NCBI GenBank assembly: GCA_937967995.1
Contig: CALBTB010000009.1
Location: forward strand, 62,001-126,000
DNA: 64,000 bases
Source: an uncultured Gammaproteobacteria bacterium
GTDB taxonomy: Bacteria > Pseudomonadota > Gammaproteobacteria > UBA6429 > Thiohalophilaceae
Direction: 5' to 3'
The notes under the pieces were generated by a model that saw nothing but the letters and a program-made list of their open reading frames with translations, had not been told where the DNA came from and did not search any database. Positions 23,195 through 32,904 of the stretch are shown here, in pieces; within the stretch, counting starts at the first letter, position 1; every line of letters begins with the position of its first letter. A program made the position numbers and the translations under genes.

Positions 23195-24036
23195 GCATGC
23201 AGCATTTCGCTGGCGAGTCCATGCAGCACTAGCCGATATCCCGCACGCAATGTGCTTAACGGAATCATCGGATGTTTATTGTTCACCAGCATGAGCGGTA
23301 AAGGGTCATTGAGGATCTGGCTGGTATAGATGGCAATGGTTTCGTCGAGTTGTAGTGAGTTGGCGGCACGCCAGAAATCCGCATCGGTAAGGAATAACTG
23401 GTAAACCGGCGTGTATATTTCAATGGCTGTTAACAGGTCGATTTTGTTTAATCTGTTATCAGGCAGCGGATCGATAGGGAACGTTGTCTCCGTGATCATT
23501 GAAAAATCCAGTTTTTCAGGCGGCTGAATGGTCTGGTTTTTTTCTATGAGTTGTTGGTTTAACCAGATAACGAAATTAAATAAATTGATATCATGCTTGA
23601 CGAAGGCGTTATCAACCAGTGCATCGATATTTTTAAAACGCATGTCATGCAGGTCCGGGATTTCAATGTCGGGCAGGTTCTTCAGAATAAATTGCTGAAT
23701 CTCGGCGCCAATATGGAAGTGCCTCAGGATCAGCCAGTTGGCTTCCGGGGTGACAAATGTTTTCAGTCCCCGAACAATCAGTTTGTGCAGCAGTCTGGAC
23801 GCCTGCCAGTTTCCCGGAATAATAATTTTAAACAGCTGAATAACAATAATAACCGTCCGTGCCAACGGACGGACGATGGGTAACAGGTATTGCCGGCTAC
23901 CTGTCGCGCTGTCTTTTAGCCACGCCTGTTTAACATCTTTGTCTATCGGAATACTTTGATCGAGAAAAACGGCCTGCCAGGGATTGGGGTCGGCGGGGTC
24001 ATGCTTACTAAAAGGATTTTTCCACCAGTCCGTCAT
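23125..24036 (-). CDS. Hypothetical protein coupled to the KAS III-oxygenase fusion (303 aa)
   Basis: A largely helical protein. A hydrophobic stretch (ARTVIIVIQLFKIII, about residues 60-75) could be a membrane anchor, followed by a helical domain with LILRHFHIGAEIQQFILKN and an acidic middle. No catalytic motif is recognised. Its ATG overlaps the stop of the upstream fusion gene (ATGA, 24033-24036), so the two are translationally coupled and probably act in one pathway, perhaps as carrier, modifier or membrane adaptor. The 3' 70 bases overlap the convergent aminotransferase. Confidence 0.72.
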   Translation of the reverse strand: MTDWWKNPFSKHDPADPNPWQAVFLDQSIPIDKDVKQAWLKDSATGSRQYLLPIVRPLARTVIIVIQLFKIIIPGNWQASRLLHKLIVRGLKTFVTPEANWLILRHFHIGAEIQQFILKNLPDIEIPDLHDMRFKNIDALVDNAFVKHDINLFNFVIWLNQQLIEKNQTIQPPEKLDFSMITETTFPIDPLPDNRLNKIDLLTAIEIYTPVYQLFLTDADFWRAANSLQLDETIAIYTSQILNDPLPLMLVNNKHPMIPLSTLRAGYRLVLHGLASEMLHAYLVEMKRRSRSTPTSSRSSDVV

Positions 24037-25865
24037 AATACATATTCCCATTGTAATTGGTATAACTGCGCGACGTGGCGAGCTGTTCTGAGAATTTCGT
24101 CTGAGTAACGGCTACCGGCAATGGAGATGGCTTTAAGCCAGCGCTGCAGATGATGAATATCATTCTCACCATGATAACGAAGAAACCGAAAGCCGCGATC
24201 AGTCAGCGCCAGTTGTTGCCGCAAACGAGGTAATAGTGCCGGTATAATGCGTTGCCCGGTACCTTCGATAATATAGATTCCACCCAGTAGTCCAACCGGG
24301 TTCTGGCTTTGGGCAACACTGTACATGTAGGCATTGAGTGCATCACCACCCGGATTGCGTTTCAGATCGTCGAGGTGGCTGACTTCGCCACCCGCCGCCT
24401 GATAGTCATCAAACAGAATCATATAGTCATCCTGCCCATCACTGGCATGCTGTTCAACGAGTGTTTTTAATTCTGACAGTTCCTCAGGCAGATTGGAAAT
24501 GGCCGTTCGCATCCACTTGCTGCCTTCACGAACCTGTGGAATCCAGCTCGACATCCAGTTGCGATAATCTGCCAGTGTGAGCTGGCCATTTAGTATGCGT
24601 GTAACGAGTGGTGTACGCCAGACATTGGAACGGTATTCATGCCATATTGAAGCCAGTTCCTGTAACAGGTGTTGTACGGATTTGTCTTTGGCGTTAGCCG
24701 GGTTGTGTGGGGGTTCAATTTTCTGATGTTTGTTTTTCTCAACCACAGTAAACATGAAATAAGAAACCGTAAAGCGGCCCGATTCCGGGACGAAGCAAAA
24801 AATTTTCTCCCCGGGCTGAGGTTGTTTTTGTTGAATAAAGTCCGACAACATGATGAAAATGGAAGCAGACCCCGTGTTGCCACAGTGTTCAAGGTTAGAG
24901 AACCATTTCTCCTGCGCAATCTCCAGGCCCGCCTGTGTCATTAGCGCATGGGCTTCTGCACCAAGACTGGAAGACGAGTAATGACACAGGAAGTGATCGA
25001 CTTCGTCCGGTGAGATGTATTCACGTTTTACAAGTTCGGAGTATTCATGAATGCCGACTTCAAATAATTGCGGTAACAACCGGATATCCTGTCGTAACGC
25101 AAGCAGTCCCTGTTGCTCCGCCTGTGCGAAGGATGCTGCATCCAGATAGGAGGTACTGCCTTCATCGAGTCGGCCAATCTGCATGCACACAGGAAAGTCA
25201 CCGGAAAACGATTTGCTGTGAATCCAGTCCAGCTTGAGGGTGATATTGTTCTGCGAACCGGGATTGTCGGAAAGAACAATCGCACCCGCGCCATCAGATA
25301 ACATCCAGCGCAGGAAATGGGCATCGAAGTCAATGTTGTAATTCATTGGCGAGAATCGAGACTTTTTGAAAAGTCGAGATGGAAATTCCAGTGCCGTGAC
25401 CAGGGCGTGTTTATGAGATTTGTTTTCGACAAGATTTGCAGCGTCTTTCAGTGCATGCACACCGGCCGCACAGATGCCGTGATGAGAACGGGTTTCCATC
25501 GGCGGCGCTTTTAACTCACCCTGCAACATGTTGGCAAAGCCCGGCATGAGAACGTCACCACCACCACTGCCGGTCGCCAGCAAAGTGATATCGTCGATGT
25601 GATGTCCGGAGTTTTGCGTCGCTGCCGCTACGGCGTAGGCGGCCATTTGAGTGGCGGAGTAGGTGGTATTGCCGTTTTTATCGATGGCGTAATGACGGGA
25701 CTTGATACCGTTTTCATTCAGGATGCGTCGTTTGATACGGGATGACTGCTTATTGATCGGTGCGATATAGTCATCAATCTCGTCATTATGAACAGGATTG
25801 CCAGGCAGAAAATGGCCGGCACCCGTGACATAAACGTGCTGATATCGGGTTGGTAAATATCTCAC
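24033..25865 (-). CDS. KAS III-like condensing enzyme fused to a haem-oxygenase-like di-iron domain
   Basis: A 610-residue two-domain protein. Residues 1-375 are a ketoacyl synthase III fold with catalytic Cys132 (HHGICAAG), His295 (LCHYSSSS) and Asn330 (HCGNTGSAS). The start (GAGHFLPGNPVHNDE, then RIKRRILNENGIKSRHYAID) resembles DarB/StlD-type enzymes of dialkylresorcinol synthesis. Residues about 395-605 look like a haem-oxygenase-like iron oxidase, with candidate ligands E471/H473, E534, H565, D569 and H572 (HGENDIHH). One chain could thus condense an acyl thioester and oxidise or decarboxylate the product. Start is GTG at 25865 after GGGGGTG. Confidence 0.8.
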   Translation of the reverse strand: MRYLPTRYQHVYVTGAGHFLPGNPVHNDEIDDYIAPINKQSSRIKRRILNENGIKSRHYAIDKNGNTTYSATQMAAYAVAAATQNSGHHIDDITLLATGSGGGDVLMPGFANMLQGELKAPPMETRSHHGICAAGVHALKDAANLVENKSHKHALVTALEFPSRLFKKSRFSPMNYNIDFDAHFLRWMLSDGAGAIVLSDNPGSQNNITLKLDWIHSKSFSGDFPVCMQIGRLDEGSTSYLDAASFAQAEQQGLLALRQDIRLLPQLFEVGIHEYSELVKREYISPDEVDHFLCHYSSSSLGAEAHALMTQAGLEIAQEKWFSNLEHCGNTGSASIFIMLSDFIQQKQPQPGEKIFCFVPESGRFTVSYFMFTVVEKNKHQKIEPPHNPANAKDKSVQHLLQELASIWHEYRSNVWRTPLVTRILNGQLTLADYRNWMSSWIPQVREGSKWMRTAISNLPEELSELKTLVEQHASDGQDDYMILFDDYQAAGGEVSHLDDLKRNPGGDALNAYMYSVAQSQNPVGLLGGIYIIEGTGQRIIPALLPRLRQQLALTDRGFRFLRYHGENDIHHLQRWLKAISIAGSRYSDEILRTARHVAQLYQLQWEYVL

Positions 25866-25894
25866 GTGACACCCCCTGTCAAAATTTCCCTCTA

Positions 25895-25936
25895 TGCTCG
25901 TTATTATTTATCTCAAATTTAATATAGTAACGAGCA
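25895..25936. promoter_or_regulatory. Inverted repeat upstream of the KAS III fusion gene
   Basis: TGCTCGTTA (25895-25903) and TAACGAGCA (25928-25936) are perfect inverted 9-mers 24 bases apart, 30-70 bases upstream of the fusion gene's GTG. They could be a spaced operator or an mRNA hairpin. No regulator gene is adjacent. Confidence 0.35.
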
Positions 25937-26000
25937 CATGGAAAGCGCCAACGGAGAATTATGCTTAATAATCACTGTTAAGTTGCGTGATCGCCTGATT

Positions 26001-26744
26001 TTATTCTGTTGGTGCTTTTAATTTGAGGGGAAACTGTTCCACCTGCATGGCGGTGGCACCGGCCACGGCGACGGGAATGATAATAAAGTTAACCAGTGGA
26101 ATCATCGTTGTGACAGTCACCGCGCTGCCAAAGCCCAGTGACAGGCCGCGCTTGGTGGAAACCTGTTTGCGAATTTCCGGAAACGTCAATCCGTACTGTC
26201 CCATTGGATAATCGGAATATTCAATGCTGTACATCCAGGCACCAAACAGGAACCACGCAAACGGGGCAAGAAAATTAATGCCGGGAATAAAAGACAGGAT
26301 CACCAGCAGCAAGGCCCACATCAGATAATAAAGCCATTTTTTTATTTCACTGAAGATGGCGTTTTTAATTTCCGCCAGCATGGGTAACAGGCTGTCGGGA
26401 GGCGGCGATCCGGTCAGGTGACTTTGCACGGCCTTTGCCAGGTAAGCGTTAAACGGTGAGGCAAGAATATTTCCCAGCATGGAGACGATGTAATAAATAA
26501 TAATCACAGTCGCCAGGTAAAACAGTGGTAACAAAATGTATTGCAGAAACGACAGCCACTCTGGCAGGGCCGACATGATCCAGTCAGTGAGTTCGCCGAT
26601 CTGGCGAAAGGCAAATGTTAAGGCTAACAGGAATAAAACGATATTGATCAGCATCGGAATCAGGACGAAGCGCTTAACGCCTTTTTTCGTGATTAAACCG
26701 AATCCACGCATAAAATAACTGATGCCACTGGCGGGATTTGCCAT
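26001..26744 (-). CDS. cysZ: CysZ-family sulfate transporter
   Basis: A 247-residue inner-membrane protein with several hydrophobic segments. Typical CysZ phrases are GLITKKGVKRFVLIPMLIN at the start, ASPFNAYLAKAVQ near residue 93 and FLFGAWMYSIEYSDYPM near 165, with SLGFGSAVTVTTMIPLVNF at the end. CysZ moves sulfate inward for assimilation. No other cys gene is nearby. It follows the kinase gene after three bases on the same strand. Confidence 0.93.
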   Translation of the reverse strand: MANPASGISYFMRGFGLITKKGVKRFVLIPMLINIVLFLLALTFAFRQIGELTDWIMSALPEWLSFLQYILLPLFYLATVIIIYYIVSMLGNILASPFNAYLAKAVQSHLTGSPPPDSLLPMLAEIKNAIFSEIKKWLYYLMWALLLVILSFIPGINFLAPFAWFLFGAWMYSIEYSDYPMGQYGLTFPEIRKQVSTKRGLSLGFGSAVTVTTMIPLVNFIIIPVAVAGATAMQVEQFPLKLKAPTE

Positions 26745-26747
26745 ACA

Positions 26748-28052
26748 TTAACTCCTTGTTACGGTTTGTTGCATTGCAATCAGTGCGCTACCAAACGCGG
26801 TGCTTTGTTGATGACAGTCTAACACGGGCACACCCAGATAGCGTTGTCGTATCGCTGCCCATTTCTGATTCACGGCACCACCACCCACCGTTCGTACGGA
26901 TGTTGGAAAAGGCGCACCCAGTTCGGCAAGACGTTGGTATGCACGTTGTTCGATACGTGCCATGCCTTCCAGCAATCCCTGCAAGAAAAGTCCGTCGTCA
27001 TTCGGTTTGGGTGTCAGCCTGGGTTGCATAGTTACATCATTGATCGGAAAACGCTCGCCACGATTGGGCAGGGGATAATAATCCAGACCACTGTCCTTAT
27101 CAGGATTAATCGTTACACTCAGGCGCACCATTTGCTCGTCAGAGAAAAACTGACGCAAAACTGCACCACCGCTGTTGGATCCACCGCCGACCAGCCAGCG
27201 CTTTCCGTATGGCTGACTGTATACACCACTGGCGGCATCATGCACCGGGCGATCACTGATCACCTTCATGACCATCGTCGAACCCAGTGAGGTGATGGCA
27301 TCCCCAATTTGGCTGGCACCGGTAGCGATAACAGCGGCGGTGGAGTCGGTGGTACCGGCACGTAATATGGCACGGGCCGACAGGCCAGTGCGGGCAGCGA
27401 CCTTCGCATTTATCTGTGCGATGTCCTCGCCACTTCGATGTACTTTGGGTAACCAGTTGTTAATCGGTGTTAGCCTGGCAATGCAGTCCGGCCAGTTATG
27501 CCCGACGGCATCGAAGCCGGTTTTCAGGCAATTGTTGGCATCACTATGACCGGGCTGGTGTGTCAACAGGCAGCCCAGCCAGTCGGCCTGGTGCATGGCA
27601 TAGGCGACGTTGTCATGGGCGACGTGATCCGCCAGTTGCAGCAGTTTTGGCAGACCGGCAGCCACGCTGTGCACAATGGGCAAATCCGGACAGGCCTGAC
27701 GCACAAACTCGAGTTTTGCCTGACTGCTGGCATCGTTATACATCAGGGCGGGTGTGAGCGGTTCGCCTGTTTTATCGCATAACAGCACGGTACCGGAGGT
27801 GCCGTCGATACTGATAGCGGCCACCTGTTGCAGGTCTATCTGTGTGGACAGATCCTCGAACAACAAAAACATGGCCTGTGACCAGATGTGCGGGTCCTGA
27901 CTGATCTGATCGCCATTATGCTGTGGGGGCGGAAAGGCCGTCGAGACGTCAGCCAGTATCTCAGTCTGCGCATTGATGGCACAGGCGCGCATTCCAGATG
28001 TGCCGGCATCGATGCCTATATATATAGGTATCGCTGCCGATGCGTCACTCAA
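26748..28052 (-). CDS. FGGY-family carbohydrate kinase, ribulokinase-like
   Basis: A 434-residue kinase of the FGGY fold. The N-terminal phosphate loop IGIDAGTSGMRACAI, SIDGTSGTVLL near residue 83, the second ATP site LGSTMVMKV near 253 and the C-terminal TVGGGAVNQKWAAIRQRYL, AFGSALIA are visible. It resembles the short plant/cyanobacterial kinases that act on D-ribulose or xylulose more than glycerol kinase. Its start overlaps the stop of queF (ATGA), so it is coupled to it; the functional link is not obvious. Confidence 0.85.
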   Translation of the reverse strand: MSDASAAIPIYIGIDAGTSGMRACAINAQTEILADVSTAFPPPQHNGDQISQDPHIWSQAMFLLFEDLSTQIDLQQVAAISIDGTSGTVLLCDKTGEPLTPALMYNDASSQAKLEFVRQACPDLPIVHSVAAGLPKLLQLADHVAHDNVAYAMHQADWLGCLLTHQPGHSDANNCLKTGFDAVGHNWPDCIARLTPINNWLPKVHRSGEDIAQINAKVAARTGLSARAILRAGTTDSTAAVIATGASQIGDAITSLGSTMVMKVISDRPVHDAASGVYSQPYGKRWLVGGGSNSGGAVLRQFFSDEQMVRLSVTINPDKDSGLDYYPLPNRGERFPINDVTMQPRLTPKPNDDGLFLQGLLEGMARIEQRAYQRLAELGAPFPTSVRTVGGGAVNQKWAAIRQRYLGVPVLDCHQQSTAFGSALIAMQQTVTRS

Positions 28053-28438
28053 GGTAAGTGAACCGGCGGCGGGCTCTGCCAGTCTGGCTGTTTGTGTTCG
28101 GCCACAACAGTGGTGTAGATACCGCCACGCACATTGAATTTGGCGGTCAGGCGCATGAATCGGGGCTGGGTAGCGGCAACGAGATCATCAAGTATCTGAT
28201 TCGTCACGGCTTCATGAAAGGCACCTTCTTCACGAAATGACCAGACATACAGTTTGAGTGACTTCAGTTCCACGCACAGCCTGTCGGCCACATACTCGAT
28301 ATGCAGCGTGGCGAAGTCGGGCTGGCCGGTTTTCGGGCATAAGCAGGTGAACTCCGGCACATCGATGCGGATCGTGTAATCACGTCCCGGCATCGGATTA
28401 TCGAAGGTTTCCAGTGTCTTGCTAGGTTGGGTCGTCAT
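28049..28438 (-). CDS. queF: NADPH-dependent 7-cyano-7-deazaguanine reductase (preQ1 synthase)
   Basis: A 129-residue short-form (unimodular) QueF, which reduces preQ0 to preQ1 in queuosine synthesis. The active-site cysteine is in FTCLCPKTGQPDFA near residue 37-50, and ELKSLKLYVWSFREEGAFHE carries the conserved glutamate and the NADPH-binding region. The ATG at 28438 is chosen over an open frame to 28714 that overlaps smc. It is divergent from smc with 111 bases between. Together with gluQ it shows the organism makes and decorates queuosine tRNA. Confidence 0.95.
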   Translation of the reverse strand: MTTQPSKTLETFDNPMPGRDYTIRIDVPEFTCLCPKTGQPDFATLHIEYVADRLCVELKSLKLYVWSFREEGAFHEAVTNQILDDLVAATQPRFMRLTAKFNVRGGIYTTVVAEHKQPDWQSPPPVHLP

Positions 28439-28549
28439 GGGGGGTGAAAGATAACGATTTCGGGCACGGCGGACAAGTCCTGCTTTTTTACAAATGTGTG
28501 AAAAGTCAATCTTGTGCCGGTTGGGACCGATCGAGTATCTTACTGCTCC

Positions 28550-31500
28550 ATGCGGTTGCGTAAGCTCAAATTGGCCGGTTTCAAGTCCTTCGTCGACCCG
28601 ACGTCGATCCCTTTCCCCAGCGAACTCATTGGCATTGTCGGCCCAAATGGCTGCGGCAAATCCAATACCATCGACGCTGTACGCTGGGTCATGGGCGAAT
28701 CTTCCGCCAAACACCTGCGTGGTGATTCCATGGCTGACGTGGTGTTCAACGGCTCCAATACCCGTAAACCGGTCGGTCAGGCCTCCGTGGAACTGGTGTT
28801 TGAAAATACCGATGGCAAGCTGGGTGGCCAGTATGCCAATTACAGTGAGATTTCCGTCAAACGCACCGTCAGTCGTGACGGGCAGTCAAGTTATTACCTC
28901 AACGGTGCCCGTTGCCGGCGCCGTGATATTACCGACATTTTTCTGGGCACGGGCCTGGGACCGCGCAGTTACGCGATTATCGAGCAGGGGACGATCTCCC
29001 GCATCATCGAGGCCAAGCCGGAAGAACTGCGGGTATTTCTGGAAGAGGCGGCCGGTATTTCCAAATATAAAGAACGTCGCCGTGAAACGGAAAACCGCAT
29101 TCGCCACACCCGTGACAACCTGGATCGTCTCAATGACCTGCGCGAGGAACTGGAAAAGCAAATCAATCATTTGCAGCGCCAGGCCAAGGCGGCAGAGAAA
29201 TACAAAATATATAAAGAAGAAGAACGCTTACTGACGGGTCAGTTGCAGTCCCTGCGCTGGAAGAACCTGAATGAAAAGGCCCAGGGCATCGAGTCAAAAA
29301 TCCGTGACAAGCAAACCGCACTTGAAGCGGCCATCGCCAAACAACGCGCGATCGAAACGGATATCGAAAAACAGCGTGAAGCCCTGGCCGAAGCCAACGA
29401 GCAGTTTAATAAGATTCAAAGTCGTTTCTATAGTGTCGGCTCGGACATCGCACGCCTCGAACAGTCGATTCAGCATACCAAGGAACGTCGCCAGCAACAG
29501 CAGACGGACCTGGCACAACTTGAAAAAGATCTGGCCGAAGCGCAATCGCATTTGCAGACCGATCAACAACGTATTGAAGAATTGCAAAAAGAATTAGGTG
29601 CGCTGGAACCGGCTGTTGAACAGACCGGCTCAGCAGAACAGGCGGCCGTTGAAGCGCTAAAACAATCAGAAGCGGCCATGCATACCTGGCAACAGGAGTG
29701 GGAAACCTTTACGCACATGGCGGCCGAGCCGGCACGTGAGGCGGAGGTCGAGGCGGCACGCATTCAGCAACTGGAACATCAGAAAGCCTCCATTCAGGAT
29801 CGCCAACAGCGCCTGACTTCGGAACTGGAAAAAATTCGTAATCCGGAACTGGAAAACGAACTGGCGCAGTTAAAAGTCGAGCTGGATGAGAAACAGCAGG
29901 CACTGGCAGACAAACAGTCTGCATTGCAGGCCACACAACAGGACGTCGCAGCGACGCGCGACAGGTTACAGGCCCTGACCAAAGATTACGAACAGCAACA
30001 GGAACAGTTGCAGACGATTCGTGCACGTTATACATCCTTACAGACCCTGCAACAGGCTGCACTCGGTAAAGAAAACGAAGGCATTAAGGACTGGTTGCAA
30101 AACCAGAACCTGAACGAGGCGAAACGGCTGGCAGAAATCATTGATGTCGAAGCCGGCTGGGAAACCGCGGTTGAGTGTGTGCTCGGCGCCAATCTCGAAG
30201 CAGTGTGTGTTGATAGCCTGGATGCACTGTTTAATCAGATAAAGGCATTTGACAAGGGCCAGTTAACCCTGCTGGAGAAAACCGCGGATCGCGATCCATT
30301 CGTGCACAGCAAGGCGACCGCATTACGCAGTAAAATCATTGGTGATGCGCCTGCGCTGCCACAACTGGATGGCGTGTACGTGGTGGATTCACTGAATGAA
30401 GCCTTATCTCTGCGACCGAAACTGACGCGACTGGAATCGGTTGTGACACGTGACGGTCTTTGGCTGGGACGTGGCTGGTTGCGCGTGATTCGGCAGGAAG
30501 AATCACATAAAGGTATTTTACAGCGCGAGCAGGAACTCAAGGCGCTGGAAACCGAGATGGCCGAACTTGAGGCTACCTTTAAACAGGTTTCGAATGAGAA
30601 AAATGCGACGCAGGAACAGCTCAAGCAGGTTGAACATCAGCGTGATACCTTGCAGGAAGCCCTGCAGGGTGTGAACAGTGCGTTTTCTACCGTCAACGCA
30701 CGGGTAAGTGCACTGAGTTCCCGTTATGAACAAACCCTCAAACGCATTGAACAATTACAACATGAACTGGGTGAACTGAAATCACAACAGGAAAGCGCTG
30801 ATAATGCCATTAGTCAGTCGCGGCAACGGCAGCAGCAGGCGCAGGATCGCATTGGTGGTCATGCGCGGCGTAAGGAAGAGTTAATTCAACAGCGTGACGA
30901 ATTACAGCAGGACCTGGTTGAATCACGTCAGAAGGCGGAAGCCTCACGTGAAAAGGCCCATGAAGTGCGGTTGCGCGGTGAAAAGATTCGAACCGAACTG
31001 AGTTCATTACAATCCGCCATGCAACGAATCAGTTCACAGCAGACCCAGATTGTCGAACGTCGTGACGAGTTACAGTCGACCCTGAAAGAAGTGGATCAAC
31101 CCCTGCTGCAAATGGGTGAGGAACTGGATACGTTCCTCAAGCAGCGCGTCGAGATAGAGACCGAACTGAGCAAGGCACGCGATCACATGCAGGAAATTGA
31201 TCAGCGTCACCGCGAACTGGGTGAACAGCGCGGTCAGGCGGAAGAAGCCGTGCAGGCGGTTCGCAGTGAAATGGAGCAGGTCAAAATTAACCTGCAGGAA
31301 ATTCGAGTCCGCAGTCAGACGATACAGGAATCGGTCGCGACAGCCGGTTTTGATACGGAAAGCCTGCTCAAAGAGTTACCTGAAGGGGCGAATGAAAAGG
31401 ACTGGCAGGAATCGTTGCAGGCGGTCGAACGCCGCATACAGCGTCTGGGTGCGATCAATCTTGCCGCTATCGAAGAATTTGAACAGCAGTCCGAACGCAA

Positions 31501-32059
31501 GAAATACCTGGATGAGCAGAATGCTGACCTGATCGAGGCCCTGAAAACACTTGAAGAGGCCATTGAAAAGATTGACCAGGAAACGCGTGCCCGCTTTAAG
31601 GAAACCTTTGACAAGGTCAACAGCGGTATCAAGGATCTGTTCCCACGCCTGTTCGGCGGTGGTAATGCATACCTGGAAATGACCAGTGAGAATATTCTTG
31701 AAACCGGTATTACTGTCATGGCACGTCCGCCGGGTAAACGCAACAGTACCATTCACCTGTTATCTGGTGGTGAAAAAGCCCTGACCGCGGTAGCGCTGGT
31801 ATTTTCCATTTTTGAACTGAACCCGGCACCGTTCTGTATGCTGGACGAAGTGGATGCACCGCTGGACGATGCCAATGTCGGGCGTTACTGTGAACTGCTC
31901 AAACATATGTCCGACCGGATTCAGTTTATATTTATCACGCATAACAAGATCACCATGGAAATTGCACACCACCTGACCGGTGTGACCATGAATGAACCCG
32001 GTGTTTCTCGACTGGTTGCTGTCGATGTCGATGAAGCCGTTAAGCTTGCTGCTGTATAA
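28550..32059 (+). CDS. smc: Chromosome segregation ATPase Smc
   Basis: A 1169-residue SMC protein, the arm of the Smc-ScpAB condensin. Walker A GPNGCGKSN is near residue 32, long coiled coils run at about 160-500 and 660-1000, the hinge lies between (AECVLGANLEAVCVDS near 540), and the ATPase head is completed by the signature LLSGGEKALTA and Walker B FCMLDEVDAPLDD. The partners scpA and scpB are 10 kb downstream. The presence of Smc-ScpAB rather than MukBEF is a non-enterobacterial trait. The ATG at 28550 begins the conserved MRLRKLKLAGFKSF. Confidence 0.97.
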   Translation: MRLRKLKLAGFKSFVDPTSIPFPSELIGIVGPNGCGKSNTIDAVRWVMGESSAKHLRGDSMADVVFNGSNTRKPVGQASVELVFENTDGKLGGQYANYSEISVKRTVSRDGQSSYYLNGARCRRRDITDIFLGTGLGPRSYAIIEQGTISRIIEAKPEELRVFLEEAAGISKYKERRRETENRIRHTRDNLDRLNDLREELEKQINHLQRQAKAAEKYKIYKEEERLLTGQLQSLRWKNLNEKAQGIESKIRDKQTALEAAIAKQRAIETDIEKQREALAEANEQFNKIQSRFYSVGSDIARLEQSIQHTKERRQQQQTDLAQLEKDLAEAQSHLQTDQQRIEELQKELGALEPAVEQTGSAEQAAVEALKQSEAAMHTWQQEWETFTHMAAEPAREAEVEAARIQQLEHQKASIQDRQQRLTSELEKIRNPELENELAQLKVELDEKQQALADKQSALQATQQDVAATRDRLQALTKDYEQQQEQLQTIRARYTSLQTLQQAALGKENEGIKDWLQNQNLNEAKRLAEIIDVEAGWETAVECVLGANLEAVCVDSLDALFNQIKAFDKGQLTLLEKTADRDPFVHSKATALRSKIIGDAPALPQLDGVYVVDSLNEALSLRPKLTRLESVVTRDGLWLGRGWLRVIRQEESHKGILQREQELKALETEMAELEATFKQVSNEKNATQEQLKQVEHQRDTLQEALQGVNSAFSTVNARVSALSSRYEQTLKRIEQLQHELGELKSQQESADNAISQSRQRQQQAQDRIGGHARRKEELIQQRDELQQDLVESRQKAEASREKAHEVRLRGEKIRTELSSLQSAMQRISSQQTQIVERRDELQSTLKEVDQPLLQMGEELDTFLKQRVEIETELSKARDHMQEIDQRHRELGEQRGQAEEAVQAVRSEMEQVKINLQEIRVRSQTIQESVATAGFDTESLLKELPEGANEKDWQESLQAVERRIQRLGAINLAAIEEFEQQSERKKYLDEQNADLIEALKTLEEAIEKIDQETRARFKETFDKVNSGIKDLFPRLFGGGNAYLEMTSENILETGITVMARPPGKRNSTIHLLSGGEKALTAVALVFSIFELNPAPFCMLDEVDAPLDDANVGRYCELLKHMSDRIQFIFITHNKITMEIAHHLTGVTMNEPGVSRLVAVDVDEAVKLAAV

Positions 32060-32098
32060 CGTTACTAAACATACAATGTGGAGAGGAGCACACTGGCG

Positions 32099-32893
32099 AT
32101 GGATGCGTTACGTGTTTCCCTGGTCGTTGTCGGTATTGCGATTGTTGTGGCGATCTACTTCGTGGGGCGCCGCCAGCTTGAAGCTGATGACAAACGCATG
32201 AAATTAACACCGGATATTCCCTGGTCAGCCCTGTTTTCCCGCCTGAAACAGCAGTTTCGTCACTTCAAGCAGACCCGTATGCCCAAAGAGGCAACACACC
32301 CGGTACTGACGCCGGAACCCAAAGACACTGATCTGGAAGAAATTGATGCCATCGTCCCGGACAAGCAGCATGGTATGGAGGATGTCTCCGACGATGTTTC
32401 GTTAATCGTGGAACTGACCAGTGAGCAGATTGCACCCGCCGGTGAACAGTTGTTTATTCCGATCACTATCATGGGACGACATGGGCGGCGATTCGAAGGT
32501 GAGCAGATTCAGTTTGCTACAGAGCAATCTGATTTTGTGCTCAAGGATACCGGAATCTATTATTATGAAGTGGCCGATGCACAGGGATACAAACAGAACC
32601 TGCTGGGACTGGCAAATATTATCGAACCTGGTACGTTTGATGAAGATAACATGCCGTCTCTGGAAACGCCGGGTCTGGTGCTGTTTTTGCACTTGCCTGC
32701 ACCGGTTGAAGCCCGCGAAGCATTTGATCTGCTGCTCAAACAGGGACGTCTCCTGGCGGAACATCTGGAAGGCGATTTGTGTGATGATGCGCGAAACCGG
32801 CTTACCACTCAGGGGATCGAACATTTAAAAGAAAAAGTTGAAGCGTATCGGTTTAAACAAAAAATGACACAACTCAAACACCGCCGTACCTAA
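32099..32893 (+). CDS. zipA: Cell division protein ZipA
   Basis: A 264-residue division protein with an N-terminal membrane helix (SLVVVGIAIVVAIYFVG), a short charged linker and a C-terminal FtsZ-binding domain (about residues 120-255: LIVELTSEQIAPAGEQLF, GIYYYEVADAQG, GLVLFLHLPAPVEAREAFD). ZipA tethers FtsZ to the inner membrane. GAGAGGAG precedes the ATG at 32099; a nearby ATG at 32078 lacks a ribosome site. It lies between smc and ligA, the usual gammaproteobacterial order. Confidence 0.93.
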   Translation: MDALRVSLVVVGIAIVVAIYFVGRRQLEADDKRMKLTPDIPWSALFSRLKQQFRHFKQTRMPKEATHPVLTPEPKDTDLEEIDAIVPDKQHGMEDVSDDVSLIVELTSEQIAPAGEQLFIPITIMGRHGRRFEGEQIQFATEQSDFVLKDTGIYYYEVADAQGYKQNLLGLANIIEPGTFDEDNMPSLETPGLVLFLHLPAPVEAREAFDLLLKQGRLLAEHLEGDLCDDARNRLTTQGIEHLKEKVEAYRFKQKMTQLKHRRT

Positions 32894-32904
32894 GTCGAAT
32901 ATCC

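Noticed and set aside
28494..29234. Second plus-strand gene inside smc
   Set aside because: It is an out-of-frame shadow of the smc N-terminal region with no family resemblance.
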